Source: Chloroflexi bacterium HGW-Chloroflexi-4 (lineage in GTDB: Bacteria > Chloroflexota > Anaerolineae > Anaerolineales > Anaerolineaceae). Taken from it: a stretch of 64,000 nucleotides of DNA. A program made the translations under genes and the position numbers. The stretch is taken from contig PHBW01000005.1 of assembly GCA_002840715.1 (NCBI GenBank), positions 47,919 to 111,918 on the forward strand, in the 5' to 3' direction. Position 1 is the first letter of the stretch, and each line of letters begins with the position of its first letter. This document shows, piece by piece, positions 24,725 through 33,455 of the stretch. The notes below the pieces were generated by a model, which made no database searches, was not told where the DNA came from, and saw only the letters and a program-made list of their open reading frames with translations.

Positions 24725-27247
24725 ATGATGTCCACGCTGACGGTCGATAAAACCAGGTTTACCATCAAGGAACCCAAATCCCTTTCGGATCGGGTGCGCT
24801 GGCTGCGGGATTACTATTTTGAGGGCGTAAAACGCAGGTGGAACAACGAATTCACCTCCTGGACAACCGGCACGCAGTTGGACTTTCAATACAACGAGCT
24901 TTCCTTTTACATCGTCCCAGAAACCTATTTCTACATTCCGACTTTTCGCTCATCCTTCAAGCAAACCGCCAAAACAGTAGCTTTGCATAAAGACTTTTGG
25001 AGCTGGAGCCTGCCCGAAAGGCGCGCCTGGTTCCTCAAAGAAGTGATGGTCAACTACCTTCCCAAAGAAATCCTGCCCGGTGATCTGTTGGCTGGCGGCA
25101 GGTTTAATGTAATGACTTCTCACTGCCTGACCGAAAAAGAGACCAAAGAGTACGACAAATTGGTCAAAGGCAAAGGCGGATCGCGCGAGGCCATGTTGTG
25201 GTTCCACAATCACGGCTATGGCAACGCTGGCGCCATCAGCGGACACCTAGTGCCCGGCTATGCGCGCATCATCCAGGAAGGCTGGGTGGCGGTCAACGCC
25301 GAACTCCAGACTTTCTACGAAAAACTTACGGATGAAGAGAAAAAAGGATCAAAAGGCGGTCAGCTCCGCGCCATGATCACCGCCTCAACCCTGGCGCGCG
25401 ACCTGGCAGCCAAATACCAAGAAAAACTTCTTGCGATGGTTGAGAACGAAACTGATGCCGCTCGTAAAACGGAACTGCAATCCATGGCTGCCAACCTGGC
25501 GCGTGTGCCGTGGGAACCCGCGCGTAATTTCTGGGAAGCCGTCCAATCGCTGTGGCTAACCCATATGCTGGTGATGTCTGACGAAAATTATCCCGGCCCC
25601 GGCGTTTCTTTTGGGCGCATCGACCAGTACCTTTACCCGCTGTGGGAATCCTCCATAAAATCCGGCATGGATCGCGAATTCGGCAAGGAAATTCTCAAGT
25701 GCATGTGGGTGCACTGCAACACAGCCTACGACGGCATGATCCGCACCGGGGGCAATCAGGGCATCACCGCCGGCTATGGTCAATTGCTGACACTGGCGGG
25801 GGTCGGCGCCGCCGGGTTGGATATGTCGAACGATTTGACCTATGCCATCCTCGAAGTGATTGACGATATGTCGCCCATCCTCGAACCCAAGCCCAATGTG
25901 CGCCTGCACCGCGGCACACCCGAACCCCTGATGGACAAAGTGGTCGAGATGATCGCCAGCAGCCAGGGGGCACCCTTCCTGCTCAATTTTGACGAACGTT
26001 CGATGGCTGGCATGATGCTTGAAGCCCGCAAAGGCGGGGTGGAACACCTGATCAATGCCACCAATGTGCATGAATACGCGCCGGTCGGCTGCCTTGAGAA
26101 CACCATGGTGGGAAACGACCGCTCAGGCACCGTAGATGACAACCTGAATCTCTTGAAAGCCGTTGAGCTGACCCTCACCGGCGGCTACGACATGATCCCG
26201 GTCAAAGACGCACTCACCGGCGCTCCCTCAAAACTCACTCTCGACGGTGCGGATACCGGCGACCCGGCGGTATTTTCAACCTGGCAGCAGTTCTGGCAAG
26301 CTTATGCCGAGCAGACCCGCCGCATCATCAAACTCAGCGTCGATACCTACGAAAAGTCCGAAGCGATCAGGGCACGCTTCTTCCAAACCCCTTACCTCTC
26401 CTGCCTGGTGAAAGGCTGTGCCGAAAGCGGCAAAGACATCAACCAGGGCGGACCGGAGCTCAATTTTGTCACCGTCGAAGCCGTGACTTACGCCACCACC
26501 GTGGATTCGCTGCTGGCGGTGAAGTATCTGGTCTTCGACAAACAAGTCTGCACCATGCAGGAGCTGGTCAAGGCACTAAAAGCCAATTGGGTTGGATATG
26601 AAAAACTGCAAGCCATCGCCATCAATAGAACCCCCAAATACGGCCGGGACGACGAGGAAGCCGATGAAATGGCCAAACAGGTCATGGACCTGTGGACGGA
26701 AGAGGTTTGGAAGCACAAGACGCTCTCTACCAACCGCCAGTTCAGGCCGGGTATGTTGAGTTGGAACTACTGGATCTCCTACTCGGACATTCTGGCAGCC
26801 AGCCCGGATGGACGCGCCAAGGGCAAGTTCCTCTCCAACGCCATTTGTCCCTCAAACGGTGCAGATATCAAAGGCCCCACGGCAAACGTCAACTCGGTGG
26901 GCAAAGTGATAGGCGGCAAAGCCGCGGATGGCAAAGGCGACTGGGCTGAATACTTCAATGTGCTGCCTAACGGCGGCAGCCACACCATCACCTTCAACCC
27001 CTCCATTTTACGCGACCCCGAACACCGCGACAAATTTAAGGCTTTTCTACGCGGCTACATCGAAAACGGCGGCAGCGCATTGCAGATCAACATGCTGAAT
27101 GCAGATTTGCTTCGCGACGCCCAGAAACACCCTGAAGATTACCGTCATCTGCTGGTGCGCGTGACCGGTTACAACGCTTATTTCACCACTATCGGCAAGG
27201 AACTTCAAGACGAGATCATCGCCCGTGAAAGCCATCAGATGTGCTGA
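24725..27247 (+). CDS. Glycyl-radical enzyme (pyruvate formate-lyase superfamily), substrate unknown
   Basis: An 840-residue anaerobic radical enzyme. The active-site cysteine motif is GCLE (C456, E458), set in HEYAPVGCLENTMVGNDRSG, and the radical glycine is G815 in RVTGYNAYF. The Cys-x-Glu pair is the pattern of eliminases (glycerol, choline, hydroxyproline-type) and of arylacetate decarboxylases, not of pyruvate formate-lyase, which has two adjacent cysteines. The aromatic-rich N-terminal region (about residues 25-95) is unlike the short glycerol-dehydratase N-terminus I know. AGGAGG supports the start. Its activase follows immediately, and a GntR regulator precedes it. It is oxygen-sensitive by family. 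Confidence 0.88.
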   Translation: MMSTLTVDKTRFTIKEPKSLSDRVRWLRDYYFEGVKRRWNNEFTSWTTGTQLDFQYNELSFYIVPETYFYIPTFRSSFKQTAKTVALHKDFWSWSLPERRAWFLKEVMVNYLPKEILPGDLLAGGRFNVMTSHCLTEKETKEYDKLVKGKGGSREAMLWFHNHGYGNAGAISGHLVPGYARIIQEGWVAVNAELQTFYEKLTDEEKKGSKGGQLRAMITASTLARDLAAKYQEKLLAMVENETDAARKTELQSMAANLARVPWEPARNFWEAVQSLWLTHMLVMSDENYPGPGVSFGRIDQYLYPLWESSIKSGMDREFGKEILKCMWVHCNTAYDGMIRTGGNQGITAGYGQLLTLAGVGAAGLDMSNDLTYAILEVIDDMSPILEPKPNVRLHRGTPEPLMDKVVEMIASSQGAPFLLNFDERSMAGMMLEARKGGVEHLINATNVHEYAPVGCLENTMVGNDRSGTVDDNLNLLKAVELTLTGGYDMIPVKDALTGAPSKLTLDGADTGDPAVFSTWQQFWQAYAEQTRRIIKLSVDTYEKSEAIRARFFQTPYLSCLVKGCAESGKDINQGGPELNFVTVEAVTYATTVDSLLAVKYLVFDKQVCTMQELVKALKANWVGYEKLQAIAINRTPKYGRDDEEADEMAKQVMDLWTEEVWKHKTLSTNRQFRPGMLSWNYWISYSDILAASPDGRAKGKFLSNAICPSNGADIKGPTANVNSVGKVIGGKAADGKGDWAEYFNVLPNGGSHTITFNPSILRDPEHRDKFKAFLRGYIENGGSALQINMLNADLLRDAQKHPEDYRHLLVRVTGYNAYFTTIGKELQDEIIARESHQMC

Positions 27248-27255
27248 TCGAACCA

Positions 27256-28230
27256 ATGACAGAAGCCGTCGCCACCCTCACCGGAACCATTCTACACTTG
27301 CAGCGTCTTTCAACCGAAGACGGGCCGGGCATCCGCACCACCGTGTTTTACAAGGGCTGTCCGCTGCGCTGTGCGTGGTGTCACAACCCCGAAAGTCTGC
27401 TGCTCAAACCTGAAGTACAGTGGATCGGCAACCGTTGCATTGGCTGCGACTCTTGTATTGATGCCTGCGAAAAAGAAGGACTCAGTAAAAAGCCTGTCGG
27501 AATTGACCGCGATCGGAACCTTTGCGACGCCTGCGGAGACTGCGTACGCGCCTGCCCCAGCGGCGCCATGGAAATGTTGGGTGAAGCCATCTCGGTTGAC
27601 GACCTGGTCAGTGAATTGGTGAAAGACCGGGCTTACTTCGAAAAATCCGGCGGAGGGGTTACCCTCTCGGGCGGCGAACCCTCACTTCAGCCAGCCTTCA
27701 CGCTGGAATTGATGAAAGCCCTCAAACACGTTGGTTTATCTGTGGCGCTCGACTCCTGCGGCTTGTGTGCGCCTGAGACGCTGGTGGACCTGGTGGCCGA
27801 AGCGGATATCGTATTGTTTGACCTGAAGCTGATTGACGATAAAGCCCACCGCAAATGGACGGGCGTGAGCAATGCGCGCATTCTGAACAATTTGCAAGTT
27901 GTCACGCGCGAGATCGAAGCATCAAACGGAGCCAAACGACTGTGGGTACGCACCCCGCTCATCCCCAGTGCCACAGACTCGCGCGACAACATTCAAGGCA
28001 TTGGGCAGCATCTGGCCGATAAAGTTGGTGCTGCTGCCGAGCGTTGGGAGCTGTGTGCTTTCAATAACCTATGCCGCGACAAGTATGCCCGCCTGAATAT
28101 GGAGTGGGCTTTTGCAGACACGCCCTTAATGACCAAAGAAGATCTGGCTGATATTGAAAATTTGGCCAAAGCCAGCGGGTTTGACCCCGGGCGCGTTTAT
28201 GTAACGGGCGCGGCAAGATTAGAGAATTAA
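27256..28230 (+). CDS. Glycyl-radical enzyme activating protein (radical SAM)
   Basis: Generates the glycyl radical on the preceding enzyme. It has the radical-SAM cluster motif CPLRCAWC, preceded by STEDGPGIRTTVFYKG, then an inserted ferredoxin domain with two cysteine sets (CIGCDSCIDAC and CDACGDCVRAC), and LSGGEPSLQP. The double-cluster insert is typical of activases for non-PFL glycyl-radical enzymes. The start is uncertain: ATG 27256 lies eight bases after the enzyme's stop, and an in-frame GTG at 27241 overlaps it; neither has a good ribosome site. Confidence 0.9.
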   Translation: MTEAVATLTGTILHLQRLSTEDGPGIRTTVFYKGCPLRCAWCHNPESLLLKPEVQWIGNRCIGCDSCIDACEKEGLSKKPVGIDRDRNLCDACGDCVRACPSGAMEMLGEAISVDDLVSELVKDRAYFEKSGGGVTLSGGEPSLQPAFTLELMKALKHVGLSVALDSCGLCAPETLVDLVAEADIVLFDLKLIDDKAHRKWTGVSNARILNNLQVVTREIEASNGAKRLWVRTPLIPSATDSRDNIQGIGQHLADKVGAAAERWELCAFNNLCRDKYARLNMEWAFADTPLMTKEDLADIENLAKASGFDPGRVYVTGAARLEN

Positions 28231-28245
28231 TTCTAGAAACAATTA
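28224..28245. repeat. CTAG-centred palindrome, copy 5
   Basis: Contains the stop codon of the activase (28228-28230). Lies inside the operon, 13 bases before the next ATG. Confidence 0.65.
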
Positions 28246-28257
28246 AGCGGAGGGATC

Positions 28258-29115
28258 ATGAGCAATCCAGGGAACGCATTCGACCAGTTTTCAGAACAAG
28301 ATATTAAAGATTTGTCAGCCACCATGAAGGTGGGCATTCTGGGTACGGTCACTCCTGAAGGGCTGCCTCACCTGACGCTGATCACCACTCTGATGGCCTG
28401 TTCACCTAACGATATGGTTTGGGGGCAGTTCATGGAGGGCATGAGCAAACAGCATATTAAGCAGAACCCCAAGACCGGATTCATGGTCATGGGTCTGGAT
28501 AAAAACCTGTGGCGCGGATGCGCAGATTTCACGCACTCAGCCAAAGAGGGCAAGGATTACGATTTTTACAACAACACCCCGCTGTTTCGCTATAACGCTT
28601 ATTTTGGGGTGCATACCGTGCATTACATGAAGCTGGTTGCCCAAAGCGGAAAAAGCGCCCTGCCGATGAACAAGATCATCCCCGCCGCGATCAAGACCAT
28701 GATAGCCAAGGCATTAACCCCCAAACACGAGAAAGCCAAAGTGCTCAACGGCTGGTCCAAAGCGTTTTACGACAAAATTGACAATCTTAAATTCCTGGGC
28801 TACGTCGGTGCGGATGGCTACCCGGTGGTCATCCCCCTCATCCAGGCGCAGTCGCTGGATCGCGAACACCTGATCTTCTCGTTTGGCGCTTACGGCGACG
28901 AACTGGCAGCCATCCCGGCTTACACCAGCGTGGCAGTTTTCGGCATGGCGCTCTCCATGGAAGATGTGCTGGTGCGCGGCACCTATCAGGGTTCAAAACG
29001 CATCGCCGGCATGAAGTGCGGCGTCGTGCAGTTGGATTATGCCTACAACCCCATGCCCCCGGCGCCGCTAAGAATTTACCCCGAGACACCGGTTGAGGCT
29101 GTGGTCGATTTTTAA
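28258..29115 (+). CDS. Pyridoxamine 5'-phosphate oxidase-like flavin split-barrel protein
   Basis: A 285-residue soluble protein. The N-terminal part (SATMKVGILGTVTPEGLPHLTLITTL) and the later LGYVGADGYPVVIPLIQAQ both look like split-barrel strands of the FMN-binding PNPOx-like fold, so two half-barrels or a barrel with insertion are possible. It is the last gene of the glycyl-radical operon, with GGAGGG before the ATG and a terminator after the stop. Its place suggests a role in the same pathway, perhaps as a flavin reductase, but the family gives no specific reaction. Confidence 0.6.
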   Translation: MSNPGNAFDQFSEQDIKDLSATMKVGILGTVTPEGLPHLTLITTLMACSPNDMVWGQFMEGMSKQHIKQNPKTGFMVMGLDKNLWRGCADFTHSAKEGKDYDFYNNTPLFRYNAYFGVHTVHYMKLVAQSGKSALPMNKIIPAAIKTMIAKALTPKHEKAKVLNGWSKAFYDKIDNLKFLGYVGADGYPVVIPLIQAQSLDREHLIFSFGAYGDELAAIPAYTSVAVFGMALSMEDVLVRGTYQGSKRIAGMKCGVVQLDYAYNPMPPAPLRIYPETPVEAVVDF

Positions 29116-29127
29116 TCGAGTTAATTT

Positions 29128-29162
29128 AACCCCCGGAGTCTGAATTTAAGACTCCGGGGGTT
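29128..29162 (+). terminator. Terminator of the glycyl-radical operon
   Basis: 13-bp stem AACCCCCGGAGTC/GACTCCGGGGGTT with a 9-base loop and a short T tail; may also serve the convergent YcxB-like gene. Confidence 0.85.
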
Positions 29163-29191
29163 TAGCTTAATTATGAGAAATCGCAAATAAA

Positions 29192-29713
29192 TTAATTTAC
29201 TTCGCTCAAATTGAACTCAACCAACTGGGTTGCCCGCTGCCAGTCGCCCTCAGACTTGAAAAATCCGCGCGGAAAGAAGCTGAGGATGCCGTTGCCGGTG
29301 AGCAGCACAATGATTTCATCAGTGACCTGCTTTTGCACGATCTGATCCCAAGTGATCAGGGTCTTCTTACCAGAATATAAAACTCCCTCACTAGAGAGGT
29401 TGCCCCGATATTCATAGCGCATGGTGGGCGCTCGCCAGATCTTGAACGCGGTGATGGCCGAAGTAATATTGGGATAATACAAAAACAAAACGATCAACAG
29501 AATATACAAAACGTGGCTGCCGATCATATTGGGGTCAAGCAGGGGGGTCTTGTTTTGAATCGAAGCCAAAACGGTGTAGGCGATATAAATCACCATAGCC
29601 AGTGAGCTGACGCCAATACGAATCAGTTCGCGCTTCTTGGTCGGCTTGTTGGCCAGAAAAACCGCCTTGAATACATCCTCGCGTGAGTAAAACCCTTTGA
29701 ATTCAATTTCCAT
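29192..29713 (-). CDS. YcxB-like membrane protein
   Basis: A 173-residue protein with two membrane helices (about residues 30-50 and 68-85) and a C-terminal soluble domain of the YcxB type: the stretch YEYRGNLSSEGVLYSGKKTLITWDQI is followed by the strand IIVLLTGNGILSFFPRGFF. Function unknown; often single genes as here. The ATG at 29713 has AGGAAG a few bases upstream. Confidence 0.65.
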   Translation of the reverse strand: MEIEFKGFYSREDVFKAVFLANKPTKKRELIRIGVSSLAMVIYIAYTVLASIQNKTPLLDPNMIGSHVLYILLIVLFLYYPNITSAITAFKIWRAPTMRYEYRGNLSSEGVLYSGKKTLITWDQIVQKQVTDEIIVLLTGNGILSFFPRGFFKSEGDWQRATQLVEFNLSEVN

Positions 29714-29916
29714 TTTATCTTCCTGATGTTTATGAAATCACAGCCCGGATTGCACTTTACCTAATTGTAACGTGAAAAATTTTTAACACTCCATAAATCT
29801 TTCAGGTTCCATATCGTATTTTTTACGACTGGACGTTGTAGAATAATTGAGATGATTATTCGATTTTTAGTTTGGCATTTTATTACACTAAAACCAAATA
29901 TCATCCGTCGATACTT

Positions 29917-30480
29917 ATGAAAAAGATGACTACGACACTTGCACCTGACGCAACACTATCGCACAAGCGGATCGAGGAAGCTTACACAAACGAGAAACCG
30001 CGCTTTGTGGCCCGCCTGCTTGCTGCCGGCAGAACTTTGGAAGAAGCAGAAGACCTGATTCATGACGTCTATACTGAAACACTTGAAAACCTGCATCTGG
30101 TCACCAACATCATCAACCTGCCTGCCTGGATCAACACCTTGTTCACCCGCAGAGTGATTGACTCCTGGCGGCGCGAACGCACCCGCGACCGTTTAGGCGA
30201 GGTGGATGTGGCCGAAGAAATATTACAAGAGATCATTGCAGATGTGGGTCTCGATCCGCAGGATGCATATATCAGAGAAAGTCTGGCTGACGCAATCAAT
30301 GATGCCATCCGTGCGCTGCCAACCGAACAGCGCCAGGTGGTGGAAGCCCAGGTTTTCGGCGAAATGACCTTTAGAGAGATTGCCGAGACCACAGGGGTCA
30401 GCATCGACACCCTGACCGCCCGCAAGCGTTACGCTGTCCGCAATCTGTCTCGCGCACTGCGGCAGTGGATTGAAGAATAA
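29917..30480 (+). CDS. ECF-type RNA polymerase sigma factor
   Basis: A 187-residue sigma factor. Region 2 spans AEDLIHDVYTETLENLHLV and ends NTLFTRRVIDSWRRERTRD; region 4 is ALPTEQRQVVEAQVFGEMTFREIAETTGVSIDTLTARKRYAVRNL in outline, with the helix-turn-helix. It should direct polymerase to a small regulon. Start at ATG 29917 rather than the upstream TTG at 29872; no clear ribosome site. The following small membrane protein gene is the likely partner, since no classical zinc anti-sigma gene is present. Confidence 0.82.
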   Translation: MKKMTTTLAPDATLSHKRIEEAYTNEKPRFVARLLAAGRTLEEAEDLIHDVYTETLENLHLVTNIINLPAWINTLFTRRVIDSWRRERTRDRLGEVDVAEEILQEIIADVGLDPQDAYIRESLADAINDAIRALPTEQRQVVEAQVFGEMTFREIAETTGVSIDTLTARKRYAVRNLSRALRQWIEE

Positions 30481-30548
30481 ATCATTAGATACTGGGAGCA
30501 ATTCCCATACAAATTATCTGCCGGGCGACCCCCGGAGGAGGAAGAAAA

Positions 30549-30908
30549 ATGTCTGATTTTGAAATTTCACATGAAGAGAGCAAGAAGAAAGGACCCGAAG
30601 GCTGGTGGGAAGAAAAAAGCCTGGCCGCAAAAATCCTTTGGGGCATCGGTTTAGGCATTCTGGGATTAGCATTTATTGCCCTGTGCGGCTGGGTTGTGAT
30701 GCTGTTATGGAACTGGTTGATGCCGGATATCTTTGGCCTGAAACAGGTGAACTATTGGCAGGCCTGGGGTCTGTTCATCCTGAGCAGTCTTCTCTTTAAG
30801 GGGATGGGGAATGGCGGCCACAGCCCTTCCAGTGAAAAGAAGCGCAAACAAAAACTGAAAAATTATATGCACCAGGAACAACTCCACAAATCGGAATCTG
30901 CGGATTAG
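30549..30908 (+). CDS. Small two-helix membrane protein linked to the ECF sigma gene
   Basis: 119 residues with a charged N-terminus, a first helix (ILWGIGLGILGLAFIALCGWVVMLLW), then MPDIFGLKQVNYWQAWGLFILSSLLF as a second helix, and a Lys/Glu-rich tail. Proteins with this MPxxFGLxxxxxWQAxGL segment are commonly found next to ECF sigma genes; a role as membrane-bound modulator is possible but unproven. GGAGGAGGAAG precedes the ATG. A perfect terminator follows. Confidence 0.65.
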   Translation: MSDFEISHEESKKKGPEGWWEEKSLAAKILWGIGLGILGLAFIALCGWVVMLLWNWLMPDIFGLKQVNYWQAWGLFILSSLLFKGMGNGGHSPSSEKKRKQKLKNYMHQEQLHKSESAD

Positions 30909-30924
30909 CAACTACGTTGATCTG

Positions 30925-30958
30925 ATAAGCGGCGAGAAAAATTTTTCTCGCCGCTTAT
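30925..30958 (+). terminator. Terminator, perfect 34-bp palindrome
   Basis: Arms of 17 bases (ATAAGCGGCGAGAAAAA and complement) followed by T-rich sequence that runs into palindrome copy 6. Confidence 0.85.
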
Positions 30959-30977
30959 TTATTTCTAGAAACAATTC
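30956..30977. repeat. CTAG-centred palindrome, copy 6
   Basis: Core ATTTCTAGAAACAATT, directly abutting the preceding terminator. Confidence 0.65.
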
Positions 30978-31078
30978 TCAAAAATAGGTCTCACGAATTC
31001 TTTTTTTGTGCCCAATGATACATTCCACACATCCCATTTACAGGTATAGTTGCAACAATAAAAACATCGGGAGTTTCT

Positions 31079-31720
31079 GTGATATCCAAATTTCGCGATC
31101 CGGTCAGCGGGTTGATCCACTTGTTCTCGGCATTACTGGCTGTCATCGGTCTGTTGGCATTGTTGGTCCTCACCAACGGCCAGGGATTGAAACAGCTTTC
31201 AATGGGCATTTACGGCGTCAGTCTGGTGACCCTCTTCACCGCCAGCGCGGTTTACCACCTGGCCAACCCTGCTGACTCTGCGTTGCTCAAACTTCGCAAG
31301 TTTGACCACTCCGCCATTTATGTTTTGATTGCCGGCACTTATACGCCGATCTTGATCAATTTTTTCAACGGATTTCTACGCTGGGGATTTCTGGCCTTGA
31401 TCTGGGGCATTGCCCTGGCAGGGGTGATCGTTAAACTGTTTGTGATCAATGCGCCGCGCTGGGTAACCGCCGGTGTTTATCTGGTGATGGGCTGGATGGC
31501 CGTGTTGATCGTCAAACCCATGCTGCAAAGCATGCCGTCAGCCGCCTTATGGTGGATGCTGGCTGGCGGATTGACCTATTCCATCGGGGCAATTATCTAT
31601 ATCACCAAAAAAATGGATTTCTGGCCGGGGGTCTTCGGCTTTCATGAGGTCTGGCATGTCTTTGTCAGCCTGGCAGCACTGTGCCACTTCATCATGATTT
31701 TTCGATATATTGCGATTTAA
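31079..31720 (+). CDS. Hemolysin III family (PAQR/YqfA-like) membrane protein
   Basis: A 213-residue protein with seven helices. The conserved residues of the PAQR-like fold are all present: DPVSGLIHLFSALLA, the SAVYHL segment with its His, RKFDHSAIYVLIAGTYTPI, and FHEVWHVFVSLAALCHF near the end. These histidines and Asp bind zinc in eukaryotic relatives. A hydrolase or membrane-homeostasis role is proposed for the family, and haemolysis is not implied. It starts with GTG at 31079, with GGGAG upstream. Confidence 0.85.
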   Translation: MISKFRDPVSGLIHLFSALLAVIGLLALLVLTNGQGLKQLSMGIYGVSLVTLFTASAVYHLANPADSALLKLRKFDHSAIYVLIAGTYTPILINFFNGFLRWGFLALIWGIALAGVIVKLFVINAPRWVTAGVYLVMGWMAVLIVKPMLQSMPSAALWWMLAGGLTYSIGAIIYITKKMDFWPGVFGFHEVWHVFVSLAALCHFIMIFRYIAI

Positions 31721-31843
31721 TTTTTATTCCCCATTTCTACGATTTTATTTTCCTCTTTTCCAAATGACATTGAGAAACCGGGAATAGAACGTTTTACGGG
31801 GTAAAATTGAACCTGTTTGTACTTTTTTCGCACAAGAGGTTCA

Positions 31844-32464
31844 ATGACGAAACCAACCAAATATCCGGTTATCGTGTTTGACTTTGGCGCCGTACTGGTG
31901 GACTGGAATCAGTACTATCTCTATCGCAAGGTGATGGCTAGCGACGAAGAGATCAAGGCTTTTCTGGACGAAATCGATTTCAAGAACTGGAATTTACAGT
32001 TTGATAAAGGGTATTCATTTGAAAAAGGGGTTGAAGAGAAATCCGCCGAGTTTCCGCAGCATGCAGAACTGATCAAACGTTTTAACTCCCACTGGCTGGA
32101 CGCCATGGGCGAGGTCATGATGGAAACCGTAGAGGTCGCCAGGCGTCTAAAAGAAGCCGGGTATACCCTCTTTGGATTAAGCAACTGGTCTGAAACCAAA
32201 TTCAACCTGGTCAAGGACCGTTTGGTGTTTCTGGATTACTTGGATGATTACGTCCTTTCAGGGATAGAAAAGCAAGTCAAACCTGAACCCCATATCTTTC
32301 ATATTCTGCTAGATCGAATTGGCCATAAGGCTGAAGAATGCCTTTTTATCGACGATTCCGTCCCCAACATCCAGACCGCGGCCAAACTTGGCTTTCAAAC
32401 CATACACTTCAACTCAGCGCAACAGTTGGCTGAAGAATTGACCCAACGCGGACTCGTTTTCTAG
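31844..32464 (+). CDS. HAD-family hydrolase (subfamily IA, YihX-like)
   Basis: 206 residues. Motif I is degenerate or shifted: VIVFDFGAVLVDWN has the first Asp but Gly-Ala in place of the usual x-Asp, as in YihX-like phosphatases and haloacid dehalogenase relatives. Motif II (LSNWS), the Lys region (KQVKPEPHIF) and motif III (CLFIDDSVPN) are intact. Start at 31844 with AGAGG upstream. Substrate unknown. The aldo/keto reductase gene follows 11 bases later, so the two are an operon. Confidence 0.8.
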   Translation: MTKPTKYPVIVFDFGAVLVDWNQYYLYRKVMASDEEIKAFLDEIDFKNWNLQFDKGYSFEKGVEEKSAEFPQHAELIKRFNSHWLDAMGEVMMETVEVARRLKEAGYTLFGLSNWSETKFNLVKDRLVFLDYLDDYVLSGIEKQVKPEPHIFHILLDRIGHKAEECLFIDDSVPNIQTAAKLGFQTIHFNSAQQLAEELTQRGLVF

Positions 32465-32475
32465 CACCAGGAGGA

Positions 32476-33303
32476 ATGATGAAATATGAAACCCTGCACG
32501 GGGTACAGATCCCCAAAATTGGATTCGGCACCTGGCGCATTGGAGGAAAGCGGTCCATCGATCCTTCTATTGAGGAAATTTCTTTTAAAGCACTTCAATC
32601 CGCACTTGACCTCGGTTATACCCACTTTGACACTGCTGAATTTTACGCTTTGGGTTATGCAGAAGAACTGCTTGGCAAGGCAATAAAGAACTCAAAGATA
32701 TCGCGAGAATCTCTTTTCATAACATCCAAGGTCTGGCCTGACCATCTTCATTACGACAACGTTTTGAAAGCATGTGAAGGTAGTCTGAATCGTTTAAAAA
32801 TGGACTACCTTGATCTATACCTTATCCATTGGCCGAACAAGTTGATCAAACTGGAAGAAACCTTTAAAGCACTGAATCAATTAGTTCGTGAGGGAAAAAT
32901 TAGGCATGTGGGTGTCAGTAATTTCAATCTCAAGGATTTAAAAAAATCAAAAGACCTGTGCGAGACGCCTCTATTCACCAACCAGGTGTCATACAATCTT
33001 CCTGATAATAAATATGTTAAAAAGGGGGTGGTGGACTACTGTAAAGAGAATGATATTTTAGTTACCGCTTACACACCCGTTAAGTTTCGTAACCTTAATA
33101 TTAATAAAACCCTGAAATTCATCGCTGAAGCTCACGGAGCAACCTCCTTCCAGATCGCCTTGGCCTGGCTGATCAACCAGCCTCGTGTTATCACCATTCC
33201 CATGTCGTTTAATACGCAGCACCAGAAAGAGAATTTCGATGCAGCAGAAATTGAATTGACAGCGGAAGAAATCCAAACGCTGAACACTCTCTATAAACGA
33301 TAA
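32476..33303 (+). CDS. Aldo/keto reductase
   Basis: NADPH-dependent carbonyl reductase of 275 residues with the family tetrad readable: Asp and Tyr in HFDTAEFYALGYAEELLG, Lys in ITSKVWPD, and His in YLIHWPN. The C-terminal half keeps GVSNF and the cofactor loop near IPMSFN. CAGGAGG precedes two adjacent ATG codons (32476, 32479). Co-transcribed with the HAD gene. Physiological substrate unknown. Confidence 0.88.
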   Translation: MMKYETLHGVQIPKIGFGTWRIGGKRSIDPSIEEISFKALQSALDLGYTHFDTAEFYALGYAEELLGKAIKNSKISRESLFITSKVWPDHLHYDNVLKACEGSLNRLKMDYLDLYLIHWPNKLIKLEETFKALNQLVREGKIRHVGVSNFNLKDLKKSKDLCETPLFTNQVSYNLPDNKYVKKGVVDYCKENDILVTAYTPVKFRNLNINKTLKFIAEAHGATSFQIALAWLINQPRVITIPMSFNTQHQKENFDAAEIELTAEEIQTLNTLYKR

Positions 33304-33329
33304 CCATCCCGGTAATTAGTCATGCAAAA

Positions 33330-33362
33330 CCCCTTGCCTGTCCAGACCATCGCAAGGGGCTT
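33330..33362 (+). terminator. Hairpin after the aldo/keto reductase gene
   Basis: Stem CCCCTTGC (33330) / GCAAGGGG (33352) with a 14-base loop, followed by CTTGTGTT. Probable terminator, weaker T-run than the others. Confidence 0.6.
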
Positions 33363-33455
33363 GTGTTATACATACATTATACAAACCATTGTAAACCCTC
33401 AAAATTGCCTTATTATAAGAATATAAAATATTAATAACATCCAATTGGAGAAAAA

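Noticed and set aside
25556..26071. 171-codon ORF on the minus strand
   Set aside because: Antisense to the glycyl-radical enzyme, His/Gly-rich composition typical of reverse frames.
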